Numbered from the stretch's first letter, positions 15,495 through 23,566 are shown. The stretch: DNA of 33,952 nt from Burkholderiales bacterium (GCA_016790165.1 JAEUPL010000017.1:82983-116934); one strand, 5' to 3'. Translations and numbers: made by a program. Notes: generated by a model not told the origin, from the letters alone.

Positions 15495-16316
15495 GTGTTC
15501 GACTGGCTGAAAACAAAGCGCCGTGAACGCGCGCTCGGCACACACGCGATCCCGGATAGCCAGTGGTCTGCCGCGCTCGATGAGTTGCCGTTCCTCGACC
15601 ACTACGATGCAACGGTGCTCGCCCGACTGCGCGAATTGACGACATTGTTCCTGGTCGAAAAGAACATCGTCACCGGCGCTGAGGACGGTGCGCACGCGCT
15701 CGAGGTGACGGCACCGATGCGCGTACTGATCGCTCTGCAGGCGTGTCTGCTGATTGTCGGGCGCGGCGCGACCGTGATGGAGGCAATGCGTGATTTCGAG
15801 GGCTGGGACAACGTGGTGGTGCATCCCGGCGACTTCCCACGCACCTACGACTACGAGGACGAAGCGGGCGTCGTGCACCGGCTCGACGAACCGATTGCCG
15901 GCGAGAGCTGGTACAACGGACCGGTGCTGCTGTCATGGCCGTCGGTGGAAGCGGGCTACGACCAATCCGGAATGGCGCTCGTGATTCACGAGTTCGCGCA
16001 CAAAATTGACATGCTTGATGGCGTGGTCGATGGCTTGCCACCGCTGGCCGGATCGGCGCGCAGCGAATTTGCTGATGCACAACAAGCGGCCTATCAGGAC
16101 TTTTACCGCCGTGTCGATGCCGGCGAAGACACCGCCATCGACCCATACGCGGCGGAGCACATTGACGAATTTTTCGCGGTGAGCTGCGAAGTGTTTTTCG
16201 CGGAGCCGGAACTGCTACGCGAGGAATACGCGGCGTACTTCGAGCAACTGCAGCGATGGTTTCGCGTCGACCCGATCGCCGGTGCGCTCGCGCGCGAAGG
16301 TCAAGGCGTCAACTGA
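15495..16316 (+). CDS. mtfA: MtfA-type zinc-dependent peptidase
   Basis: This is a 273-residue member of the MtfA family (Mlc titration factor A), a cytoplasmic zinc aminopeptidase related to the anthrax lethal-factor fold. In enterobacteria it binds the glucose repressor Mlc; outside them its partner is usually unknown. The zinc motif HEFAH is at 165-169, followed by KIDMLDGVVDGLPPL, and the third-ligand region is DEFFAVSCEVFFAEPELL near 225-242. The N-terminus MFDWLKTKRR is typical. Translation starts at GTG 15495, 2 nt after rmuC. The length agrees with E. coli MtfA (265 residues). No Mlc homologue is present in the window, so a role in sugar control is not supported here. Confidence 0.93.
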   Translation: MFDWLKTKRRERALGTHAIPDSQWSAALDELPFLDHYDATVLARLRELTTLFLVEKNIVTGAEDGAHALEVTAPMRVLIALQACLLIVGRGATVMEAMRDFEGWDNVVVHPGDFPRTYDYEDEAGVVHRLDEPIAGESWYNGPVLLSWPSVEAGYDQSGMALVIHEFAHKIDMLDGVVDGLPPLAGSARSEFADAQQAAYQDFYRRVDAGEDTAIDPYAAEHIDEFFAVSCEVFFAEPELLREEYAAYFEQLQRWFRVDPIAGALAREGQGVN

Positions 16317-16367
16317 GTTTTCGTAGCCCGGCTGGCCGCGAATGCGTCACCCGGTCCGCGCAGCCGC

Positions 16368-17231
16368 TCACAGCCCAAACTGCGGGGTGAGCGCAGCGAG
16401 GCGTGCTTCGAGGTCTTTCGCCGGCAGGTAGCCGGGTGAGCGCGAGCCGTCGGCGAAAAACACAGCGGGAACCGGCCCGACGCCCATCTTGCGCGCCACG
16501 TCGGCGATCTTGCCGAGCGGGTCGGCGCAATTGGCCGTGGCAGACGCGGGCGCCTTGTTGCGCACCATCCAGTCGTCGTAGGCGCGAGTGCGGTCGGCGG
16601 CACACCATAGATCGCGCGCCGTCTTGCCGGAGTTGGGCGTGAGATTCGTCGTCATCAGCGTGTAGACCGTGATGTTGTCCATCGCCTCGAAGCTTTCGCG
16701 AAGTTTCTTGCAGTAGCCGCAGTACGGGTCTTCGAACACCACCATCTTGCGAGCGCCGTTACCCTTCACCAGCGTCACCGCGCCAGCCAGCGTCTCGCTT
16801 GACCAGAGCATCGGCATGTTGATTCGCGCGGCTTCCGCCTGGAACGCGGCTACGCGCTCCTGAGTGACGTTCTGGCCGGTCCGCACGTCAATCAGCGCCC
16901 CCTGCACAGCAAAATTGCCCGTGGCATCCATGTAGAGCACGTCGGTACCAGCAATGCGGACTTCGTAGAGCCCGGGCACCGCCGTGGTCGACACCGCGTC
17001 AATCGTCGCGCCCCCATTCAGACGCGGCGTGAGCGATTTGCGGATAGCGTCGGCGACGGAAGCGGGCGCGGCGGCGGGCAGACCCACCGCGGCGGGCGCC
17101 ACGACCGATGCGCTCTGGGTGGCCGGCGCGGGGGCCTGTGCGCCGACACCCGACACGGCGCCAAGCGCTGCGACGACGGTGAATGCGGCTAGCGCGAATG
17201 ATCGAACACGGGCGAGCGTCGGAGCGGGCAT
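16368..17231 (-). CDS. dsbC: DsbC-like periplasmic thiol:disulfide interchange protein
   Basis: This is an exported protein-disulfide isomerase of 287 residues. A Sec signal (1-31) is followed by an Ala/Pro-rich linker (about 32-58), a small DsbC dimerisation domain (about 59-120) and a thioredoxin fold. The active site is CGYC at 171-174 within VVFEDPYCGYC. Cys210 and Cys235 probably form the structural disulfide also seen in E. coli DsbC. The cis-proline loop reads GPVPAVFF, so the residue before the cis-Pro is Val rather than the Thr usual in DsbC. The ATG at 17231 was preferred over one at 17270 because it begins the signal peptide. The gene follows a CBS protein on the same strand after 182 nt and is probably transcribed separately. 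Confidence 0.92.
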   Translation of the reverse strand: MPAPTLARVRSFALAAFTVVAALGAVSGVGAQAPAPATQSASVVAPAAVGLPAAAPASVADAIRKSLTPRLNGGATIDAVSTTAVPGLYEVRIAGTDVLYMDATGNFAVQGALIDVRTGQNVTQERVAAFQAEAARINMPMLWSSETLAGAVTLVKGNGARKMVVFEDPYCGYCKKLRESFEAMDNITVYTLMTTNLTPNSGKTARDLWCAADRTRAYDDWMVRNKAPASATANCADPLGKIADVARKMGVGPVPAVFFADGSRSPGYLPAKDLEARLAALTPQFGL

Positions 17232-17413
17232 CGGGAGCCTTTCAGCAGTATCGGGCAGTGCAAAGCCCAATTTTCCAACGAACGGCGGCGCGAGACAGCT
17301 TTGTGGCGTAAACCGCTAGCCCACGGCCGTTAGTTGCCGAAAAACGGGCAGGTCGACATTGAGTGAAAACCGGCTGCGCGCGCCGGATGGCGGTGCATAG
17401 GGCGGAAAAGCTG

Positions 17414-17854
17414 TTATCCCCGCGCGTCGTTCACCTGCTCGTTGAATTCCGCCATGCTCTGCGCGGCGCCGATCTCGCGCGGCAGGGCGTCGCGCACCGA
17501 GAACACGCCAAGAATCTTGCCGCCCGGCCCGACGATGGGCAGATGGCGGAAGCCGCGCTCAATCATGATCAGCACGGCGTCGGACACCAGTGTCTCGGGC
17601 GTCACGCAGTACGGGTTGCGTGTCATCACGTCGGCGACGACCGTCTTGTCCGGGGGTAGCGCCCTGGCCAGCACTCGCGTCATCAGGTCGCGCTCGGTGA
17701 CGATGCCAAGCAGTTTGCCTGGCGGTTCGACGATCAGCACGCTGCCACAGTTGGCGCCCGTCATCAGACAGGCCGCCTCCCATATGGTCGCATGGGCGCC
17801 GAGGCTGACCACATGCTTTTGTGACATCGACTGGAATACGGTGCGTTCGACCAT
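17414..17854 (-). CDS. Stand-alone two-CBS-domain protein
   Basis: This 146-residue cytoplasmic protein consists of a tandem CBS pair (Bateman module), about residues 10-68 and 76-132. The ends of the two domains show GIVTERDLMTRV and GVFSVRDALPREI, and VADVMTRNPYCVTPETLVSDA begins the second. CBS pairs usually bind adenosine nucleotides or S-adenosylmethionine and report energy state to a partner. The start is an ATG at 17854. It lies 97 nt downstream of korB on the same strand, with a long-range inverted repeat in the gap, so read-through from the kor operon is possible but not shown. The short C-terminal tail (AEFNEQVNDARG) has no recognised function. Confidence 0.92.
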   Translation of the reverse strand: MVERTVFQSMSQKHVVSLGAHATIWEAACLMTGANCGSVLIVEPPGKLLGIVTERDLMTRVLARALPPDKTVVADVMTRNPYCVTPETLVSDAVLIMIERGFRHLPIVGPGGKILGVFSVRDALPREIGAAQSMAEFNEQVNDARG

Positions 17855-17881
17855 GATGCGTTCCCTCTGCCAGTGATCGCG

Positions 17882-17943
17882 TGCAGGAGCGGCTCGCCAC
17901 GACCCGAGGTGGCTGCCGGGGGGCGCGGCAAACGGCTCCTGCA
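17882..17943 (-). terminator. Long-range inverted repeat after korB
   Basis: TGCAGGAGC (17882-17890) and GCTCCTGCA (17935-17943) are perfectly complementary 9-bp arms separated by 44 GC-rich nt. They lie just past the korB stop (17952) and before the CBS gene. They could form a transcript-end structure; without a U-tract, termination is a guess. Confidence 0.3.
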
Positions 17944-17951
17944 GAGGTTCG

Positions 17952-19007
17952 TTAACGTAGTGCTGCGTTGATCTTCTCCAGCGCCTTCGATCCGGGGCAC
18001 AGTTGTGCCGCGTTGAAACTGTTCAGCGCGTGTTCGCTGGTATTCAGTGCGGTGTGCAAATCGGTCGCCAGTGGATCGACGTAGAGCAACCCGGTCACGA
18101 TTTCGCCGCGCGCCTGCTGCTTGTGCATGTAGGTCATCGCGGCCAGGCGGTCGGTCGGGTCGTACTCCTGGTGCAGCTTGCGCAGACGCAGCGTCGTGCC
18201 GTCGTGCTGTGGCACTTCCACCAATTCGCCCGGTGCGTAGGACGTGGTGATTTCGTCGCGCGAGGTAATGAAATCGATGCGACTCACCGCGTCGTTGTGC
18301 TCGCGCACGTAGTCGTAACTCTTGGTGCTGCCGGCGTGGTTATTGAACGTGACGCAGGGGCTGATGACGTCGATGAACGCCGCGCCACCGTGCTCCATCG
18401 CGCCCTTGATCAGCGGCACCAGCTGCTCCTTGTCGCCGGAGAAACTGCGGGCGACGTAGGTCGCGCCCAGTTGCAGCGCCAGACCGACCAGATCCACCGG
18501 ACTGTCGCTGTTGACCACGCCCTTCTTGCTCTTCGAACCGCGATCCGCCGTCGCCGAGAACTGACCTTTGGTGAGGCCATAGACGCCGTTGTTCTCGACG
18601 ATATAGGCCATGCGCACACCACGCCGCATCGCGTTGGCGAACTGGCCGAGGCCAATCGACGCCGAGTCGCCGTCCCCCGAGACGCCCAGATAGAGCAAAT
18701 CGCGATTGGCGAGATTGGCGCCGGTCAGCACCGACGGCATGCGGCCATGCACCGTGTTGAAGCCGTGCGACGCACCGAGAAAATAGTCCGGCGTCTTTGA
18801 GCTGCAGCCAATGCCGGAGAGCTTCGCTACGCGGTGCGGCTGGATGTCCAGCTCCCAGCACGCCTGGATGATCGCTGCCGAGATCGAATCGTGTCCGCAG
18901 CCGGCGCACAGCGTGGAGATGCGGCCTTCGTAGTCGCGCCGCGTGTAGCCAACCTTGTTCTTGGTCAGCGTCGGGTGATGCAGCTTGGGTTTGGTAATCC
19001 AGGTCAT
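17952..19007 (-). CDS. korB: 2-oxoacid:acceptor oxidoreductase beta subunit (thiamine diphosphate binding)
   Basis: This is the catalytic TPP subunit of a 2-oxoacid oxidoreductase (CoA-dependent oxidative decarboxylation, probably of 2-oxoglutarate), 351 residues. The Mg-TPP motif is GDGDSASIGLGQFANAMRRG (111-130) ending at ENNGVYGLTKGQ (138-149). Four cysteines, Cys34 and Cys37 (LCAGCGHD), Cys68 (GIGCSSK) and Cys218 (ISPCVTFN), sit where short-type beta subunits bind one [4Fe-4S] cluster. The ATG overlaps the korA stop by 4 nt (ATGA at 19004-19007), so expression is coupled. There is no C-terminal ferredoxin domain; further clusters are supplied by KorC. The exact 2-oxoacid cannot be fixed from sequence alone. 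Confidence 0.93.
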   Translation of the reverse strand: MTWITKPKLHHPTLTKNKVGYTRRDYEGRISTLCAGCGHDSISAAIIQACWELDIQPHRVAKLSGIGCSSKTPDYFLGASHGFNTVHGRMPSVLTGANLANRDLLYLGVSGDGDSASIGLGQFANAMRRGVRMAYIVENNGVYGLTKGQFSATADRGSKSKKGVVNSDSPVDLVGLALQLGATYVARSFSGDKEQLVPLIKGAMEHGGAAFIDVISPCVTFNNHAGSTKSYDYVREHNDAVSRIDFITSRDEITTSYAPGELVEVPQHDGTTLRLRKLHQEYDPTDRLAAMTYMHKQQARGEIVTGLLYVDPLATDLHTALNTSEHALNSFNAAQLCPGSKALEKINAALR

Positions 19008-20839
19008 GCGGCCTCCTTCTGCTGCGCGGCTTGGGCGGGTTGCAGGATGTCACGGATGGCGCGGGTGATGAAGCGCGCCGTGATCGGCGTGCCGTCGTAG
19101 TGAATCACTTTCACCAGCTGCGCCGGGTTGATCTCCAGCTCGTTGATCAGCATGCTGCGCATCTGTGCATCGCAGTTCTGCTCGACGACGAACACCTTGT
19201 CGTGCGCGGCGATGAATTCGGGCACCGAATCGGGGAACGGGAACGCGCAGAGGCGCATGGCATCGAGATGAATGCCACCCTCCTCCAGCACCTCCAGCGC
19301 CTCGTGCATCGCGGGCGTGGTGGAGCCGAAATAAATCACGCCGAATTTCGTCTTCTGCGTCGCGTGCTTCACTTCGGGCTGTGGCACCAGTGTCCCCGCC
19401 GTCTTGAACTTTCGCCGTAGCCGTTCCATGTTGTAGATGTAGTCCGGCCCGCGCTCGGAGTAGCGGGCATACGGGTCGCGCGTGGTGCCGCGCGTGAAGT
19501 AACTGCCCTTGGTGGGGTGCGTCCCTGGCAGCGTGCGCCACGGTATGCCGTCGCCGTCCACATCCTTGTAGCGGCCGAAATCCTTGCCGGCCTCCAGCTC
19601 CTCGGCCGTCATCACCTTGCCGCGGTCGTACTGCTTGCTGTCGTCCCACGCGAACGGCTTGCACAGGCGCTGGTTCATGCCGATGTCGAGATCGGTCATC
19701 ACGAACACCGGCGTCTGCAAGCGGTCGGCGAGATCGAGCGCAGCCGCGGCATGCACAAAGCACTCGTGCGGATCCTGCGGGAACAGCAGCACGTGTTTGG
19801 TGTCGCCGTGCGACGCGTAGGCGGCGGCGAACAGATCGGACTGCTGCGTGCGCGTGGGCATGCCGGTGGACGGGCCGCCGCGCTGCACGTCCACAATCGT
19901 CACCGGAATCTCGGCAAAGTAGGCGAGACCGATGAACTCCGTCATCAGCGAAACGCCCGGCCCCGAGGTGGCGGTGAACGCACGCGCGCCGTTCCAGCCG
20001 GCGCCCACCACCATGCCGATTGAGGCCAGTTCGTCCTCGGCCTGCACGATGGCGTAGTTCTGGCGCCCGCTCGCCGGGTCGACGCGGAACTTGTCGCAAT
20101 ACTTCTGGAACGCCTCCGCCACCGAGGTGGACGGCGTGATCGGATACCACGCGGCGACCGTGGCGCCACCGTAGACCATGCCGAGGCCCACCGCCGTATT
20201 GCCATCAATCAGGATCTGCTCGCCAACGTTGTCACGCTTCTCCACGCGAATGCCGATGGCGCCGCCGAGGTGGGTCTTGACGTAATCGCGGCCGAGATGC
20301 AGCGCCTTCACGTTGGAGTCGAGCAGGCGCTCCTTGCCCTTGTACTGCTCGGCAAACAGTTTTTCGAACACAGCCGCGTCGACGTCGAGCAGTACGGACA
20401 GCGCGCCAACGTAGATGATGTTTTTGAAGAGTTGCCGTTGCCGCGGATCGGTGTAGGTGGCGTTGGTGATTTCGGTGAGTGGCACGCCAATCACATGCAC
20501 GTCGCTGCGAAACTTCGACGCCGGCATCGGCCGCGTGCTGTCGTAGAACAGATAGCCACCGGCCTCAATCTCGGCGACGTCGCCATCCCACGTCTGCGGG
20601 TTCATCGCCACCATCATGTCGACGCCGCCGCGACGGCCAGAATAGCCCTTCTCGCAGACGCGCGCCTCGTACCACGTCGGCAGGCCCTGAATGTTGCTCG
20701 GGAAAATATTGCGCGGGGCCACCGGTACCCCCATGCGCATGATCGCCTTGGCAAACAGCTCGTTGGCGGAGGCCGAACCGGAGCCGTTGACATTGGCGAA
20801 TTTGATGACGAAATCGTTGACTGCTTCGATGCGTTTCAT
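19004..20839 (-). CDS. korA: 2-oxoacid:acceptor oxidoreductase gamma-alpha fusion subunit
   Basis: This is the large subunit of the Kor complex, 611 residues. Residues 1-190 form the gamma domain that contacts CoA (GSGSASANELFAKAI and GYSGRRGGVDMMVAMNP). Residues about 210-600 form the alpha domain, with GNTAVGLGMVYGGATVAAWY leading into the YPITPSTS motif (232-239) used in 2-oxoacid binding, and VQRGGPSTGMPTRTQQSDL further on. The gamma-alpha fusion is the architecture of two-subunit archaeal enzymes and of Azoarcus/Thauera 2-oxoglutarate:NADP+ oxidoreductase. The gene overlaps korC upstream and korB downstream by 4 nt each (ATGA). Its length would give about 66 kDa, the size I recall for the Azoarcus evansii KorA subunit. 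Confidence 0.93.
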   Translation of the reverse strand: MKRIEAVNDFVIKFANVNGSGSASANELFAKAIMRMGVPVAPRNIFPSNIQGLPTWYEARVCEKGYSGRRGGVDMMVAMNPQTWDGDVAEIEAGGYLFYDSTRPMPASKFRSDVHVIGVPLTEITNATYTDPRQRQLFKNIIYVGALSVLLDVDAAVFEKLFAEQYKGKERLLDSNVKALHLGRDYVKTHLGGAIGIRVEKRDNVGEQILIDGNTAVGLGMVYGGATVAAWYPITPSTSVAEAFQKYCDKFRVDPASGRQNYAIVQAEDELASIGMVVGAGWNGARAFTATSGPGVSLMTEFIGLAYFAEIPVTIVDVQRGGPSTGMPTRTQQSDLFAAAYASHGDTKHVLLFPQDPHECFVHAAAALDLADRLQTPVFVMTDLDIGMNQRLCKPFAWDDSKQYDRGKVMTAEELEAGKDFGRYKDVDGDGIPWRTLPGTHPTKGSYFTRGTTRDPYARYSERGPDYIYNMERLRRKFKTAGTLVPQPEVKHATQKTKFGVIYFGSTTPAMHEALEVLEEGGIHLDAMRLCAFPFPDSVPEFIAAHDKVFVVEQNCDAQMRSMLINELEINPAQLVKVIHYDGTPITARFITRAIRDILQPAQAAQQKEAA

Positions 20840-22671
20840 GCCGCTACCTCTTCACGAACCTTGACCTGCGCGCCATTGCGGCAGGCCGAGCCCGCCTTGG
20901 TGGTGTCAAGCCGGAACTTCTGCATGTCCCACGCGCCCGTCGGGCAGCGCTCGGCGCAGAGCCCGCAGTGCAGGCACACGTCCTCGTCCTTGGCCATGAT
21001 GCGCCCAGTTTTCAGTTCGCCAGAAACGTACAGCCCCTGCTCCAGATGGCGCGATGGCGCGGTGAGCCGCGTGCGCAGGTCGGTCTCGTCGCCGTTCTTC
21101 GTAATCGTCAGGCAGTCGGTCGGGCAGATATCGACGCAGGCATCGCACTCGATGCAGGCCGACTCGGTGAACACCGTCTGCACATCGCAGTTCAGGCAGC
21201 GCTCGGCTTCCTTGAACGCGGTGGCCGCATCGAAGCCGAGCTCCACTTCAACCTTGATGCTGGCCAGCGCCATCTCGGCCTTGGCCCACGGCACCTTGAA
21301 GCGCGCGTCGTTCGAGGTGTCGTTGTCGTAGCTCCACTCGTGGATGCCCATCTTCTGCGACACCAGATTGGTCATCGGCGCCGGACGCTGGCGCACATCC
21401 TCGCCGTGCAGGAAGCGGTCGATCGACACGGCAGCCTCGTGCCCGTGCGCCACAGCCGTGATGATGTTCTTCGGGCCGAACGCGGCGTCGCCACCAAAGA
21501 ACACTTTCGCTACGGTCGATTGATGCGTCTCGGCGCCGAGCTTGGGCAACCCCCACTGATCGAACTCGATGCCGCAATCACGCTCGATCCACGGGAAGGC
21601 ATTCTCCTGCCCCACCGCGACCAGCACGTCGTCACACGGGAAGAATGCATCCGGCTCGCCGGTGGGCACCAGAGAACGCCGCCCCTTCGCGTCGTACTCG
21701 GCGCGCACGATCTCGAACGTCATGCCCGTGAGTTTGCCGTTCTCGTGTACAAACGTCTTCGGCACGTGATAGTTGATGATCGGGATGCCTTCGTGCATGG
21801 CATCCTCTTTCTCCCACGGTGAGGCTTTCATCTCCTCGAAGCCGCTGCGCACAATCACCTTCACATCCGCGCCGCCCAGTCGTTTGGACGAGCGGCAGCA
21901 ATCCATCGCCGTGTTGCCACCGCCGAGCACGATCACGCGCTTGCCGATACTCGTGATGTGACCGAACGAGACCGAGGCCAACCAATCGATGCCGATGTGA
22001 ATGTTGGCAGCCGCCTCCTTGCGGCCGGGCACGTCCAGATCGCGACCGCGCGGCGCACCGCAACCGACGAACACGGCGTCGTAGTTCTCGGCCAGCAGCG
22101 CCTTCATCGAATCAATGCGCTGGCCCGACTTGAAGGTGACGCCGAGATCGAGGATGTAACCCGTCTCTTCGTCAATCACCGATTCCGGCAAGCGAAAGCG
22201 CGGGATCTGCGAACGGATGAAGCCGCCGGCCCTTGCCTCACCATCGAACACAGTGACGTCGTAACCCAGCGGCGCCAGATCGCGCGCCACGGTCAGCGAC
22301 GCCGGGCCAGCGCCGACACAGGCGACGCGCTTGCCATTCTTCGCCGCAACCGCTGGCATGCGTGATTTGACGGCGCCCTTCATGTCCGCCGCCACGCGCT
22401 TCAGGCGACAGATGGCGACGGGTTCGGGATGCGCGCCGTTGTTCTCCTCCACGCGGCCACGACGGCACGCGGGCTCGCAGGGTCGGTCGCACGTTCGCCC
22501 AAGCACGCCGGGGAACACGTTGGATGCCCAGTTGATCATGTAGGCATCGTCATAGCGACCCTGCGCGATCAGCCGAATGTATTCAGGAACGGGGGTGTGG
22601 GCGGGACATGCCCATTGACAATCAACGACCTTGTGAAACCAGGCCGGATTCGCGGTATCCGTGCGTTGCAA
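20836..22671 (-). CDS. korC: FAD/iron-sulfur NAD(P) oxidoreductase subunit of the Kor complex (GltD-like with two C-terminal [4Fe-4S] motifs)
   Basis: This 611-residue protein resembles the small subunit of glutamate synthase. It has N-terminal Cys18/Cys22 and Cys61/Cys65/Cys69 for Fe-S binding, an FAD fold (VGAGPASLTVARDLA, 119-133), an NAD(P) fold (VIVLGGGNTAMDCC), and a ferredoxin-like tail with CIECDACVDICP (about 503-514) and CLHCGLCAERCP (about 561-572). In Azoarcus evansii the matching KorC subunit passes electrons from KorAB to NADP+. I chose TTG 22671 because AAGGAGG lies 4 nt upstream and family similarity begins there; the frame stays open to 22809, but that part reads through the dispersed repeat at 22744-22770. 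It is the first gene of korCAB and overlaps korA by 4 nt. Confidence 0.9.
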   Translation of the reverse strand: MQRTDTANPAWFHKVVDCQWACPAHTPVPEYIRLIAQGRYDDAYMINWASNVFPGVLGRTCDRPCEPACRRGRVEENNGAHPEPVAICRLKRVAADMKGAVKSRMPAVAAKNGKRVACVGAGPASLTVARDLAPLGYDVTVFDGEARAGGFIRSQIPRFRLPESVIDEETGYILDLGVTFKSGQRIDSMKALLAENYDAVFVGCGAPRGRDLDVPGRKEAAANIHIGIDWLASVSFGHITSIGKRVIVLGGGNTAMDCCRSSKRLGGADVKVIVRSGFEEMKASPWEKEDAMHEGIPIINYHVPKTFVHENGKLTGMTFEIVRAEYDAKGRRSLVPTGEPDAFFPCDDVLVAVGQENAFPWIERDCGIEFDQWGLPKLGAETHQSTVAKVFFGGDAAFGPKNIITAVAHGHEAAVSIDRFLHGEDVRQRPAPMTNLVSQKMGIHEWSYDNDTSNDARFKVPWAKAEMALASIKVEVELGFDAATAFKEAERCLNCDVQTVFTESACIECDACVDICPTDCLTITKNGDETDLRTRLTAPSRHLEQGLYVSGELKTGRIMAKDEDVCLHCGLCAERCPTGAWDMQKFRLDTTKAGSACRNGAQVKVREEVAA

Positions 22672-22743
22672 GCTGCCTCCTTTTCGCTGAAGGCCGCTGC
22701 CGTCCGACGATATCGTTCCGGTCAGTCCGGTGGAGTGCGTTCT

Positions 22744-22770
22744 GTTCGTGGTGAGCCCGTCGAACCATGA
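22744..22770. repeat. Single copy of the 27-nt REP-like repeat
   Basis: This copy (core GTGAGCCCGTCGAACCATGA) differs from the left arm at 12925-12951 at only two positions. Unlike that locus it has no inverted partner close by. It lies 73 nt upstream of the korC start and contaminates any longer gene model for korC. Confidence 0.7.
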
Positions 22771-22936
22771 ACACCATCCAGCCAACCTAACCGAAACCGA
22801 CAACACCAAAACAAGAAAGCTCGGGCGTGCAGGGTCTTCGTCGGCCCCGGCCCTGAGCGCTGCAGTGCATTGCCGCAGTGCACAAAGCAGGAGTCGTGAG
22901 TGAGTCTATGCCAACGCGAATTCGTTTGCTTGTGGT

Positions 22937-22952
22937 GCGTCAAATTTGACGC
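22937..22952. promoter_or_regulatory. Perfect 16-bp palindrome upstream of the kor operon
   Basis: GCGTCAAATTTGACGC is a perfect self-complementary site with a centre richer in A/T than its surroundings, the form of a dimeric regulator's operator. It lies about 265 nt upstream of korC. The regulator is unknown. Confidence 0.4.
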
Positions 22953-23079
22953 GAGACACGCAGCACATGCCGGGGTAGCCGCGATGCAGCGCAGCGGAAT
23001 CGAGGCATTTGTTCATCGAACCACGACTGCACTTCACTCCAACGTGTTGCGTCGAAGCGACTGCAGTCCGCAGACAGCG

Positions 23080-23451
23080 TCAGTTCGCCCGCACCACCGC
23101 GGAGCCAAATCTCGGAATCTTTTCATCCACAGTCAGCAAATTGAGCCTGCCGACCTTCGCTTGTGCGTAAAGCAGCCGGTCAAACGGATCGCCATGCTGC
23201 GTCTTGAGTTCGAATGACACGAGGATTGCCCCCGGTTCGACGCCAAGCTCATACAAACCGCAAGCCAGCGCAGCCTCGGCCACCGCGCGAGGCTGGACAT
23301 TGACCTTTCCCTTGCGCCACTTGAGGCCAAGCTCCCTGATCGACGCCGCCGAGAAACAAACCGCCTGCGCGCTCGAAAGAAAACGCCGTGCGGCAGGCGT
23401 CGGCTCAGGCGCGTCGTTCGACAGTCTGATCAGTCGACGCGTATCGGGGAG
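23080..23451 (-). pseudogene. VapC-like PIN-domain toxin, 5' end decayed
   Basis: The translated frame matches a type II toxin of the PIN ribonuclease family. Acidic residues expected in the active site are present: the Asp of LPDTRRLIRL (normally LLDTHxLLWLL), the Glu of SIRELGLKW (normally SIWEIAIK), the Asp of HGDPFDRLLYAQA, and the Asp of LLTVDEKI. The N-terminal strand is corrupted (LL to LP, TH to TR, the usual Trp to Arg), and the only in-frame starter upstream is a TTG at 23481 that lies inside the antitoxin remnant with no ribosome-binding site. Most of the domain is readable to the stop at 23080. I read it as a recently inactivated gene. A rare start that still gives a working toxin cannot be excluded. 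Confidence 0.65.
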
Positions 23452-23566
23452 CTGTTTCTCCCGCTCTTGCCCTTCGCGCAATCACCACCGTCTCGTCGGG
23501 TATCGCGAGATCTACGAGGCTGGGGAATTTGGGTCTGGCTTTGTAGATCTTCAGTTGCGTGGCGAT
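23430..23566 (-). pseudogene. Phd/YefM-like antitoxin remnant
   Basis: The frame reads IATQLKIYKARPKFPSLVDL and then DETVVIA, which lines up with the usual antitoxin start M(A)TxxIYEAKTxFSKLVDxA...GEEVVIAKxGKP. Three defects are visible: the expected ATG is ATC (23566-23564), several core residues are changed (KTQF to RPKF), and after VVIA the match moves to another frame (AKGKSGRNSS), which stops at 23430. The C-terminal toxin-binding part is therefore lost. It lies directly upstream of, and partly overlaps, the VapC-like remnant, the standard order for such pairs. Confidence 0.5.

Larger units (their letters stand above)
22672..23079. other. Intergenic region upstream of korC
   Basis: No gene is supported in these 408 bp. 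They hold one copy of the dispersed repeat (22744-22770), a tandem GCAGTGCA pair with a 13-bp period (22862-22882), and a perfect 16-bp palindrome (22937-22952). The kor promoter should lie here, but I found no clear -35/-10 pair. Confidence 0.6.

Noticed and set aside
22672-22809. Longer N-terminus for korC from 22809
   Set aside because: The added part reads through the dispersed repeat and lacks a ribosome-binding site, whereas TTG 22671 has AAGGAGG upstream.
23080-23481. Working VapC toxin starting at TTG 23481
   Set aside because: The start lies inside the antitoxin remnant without a ribosome-binding site, and the first PIN strand is corrupted; listed as a pseudogene instead.
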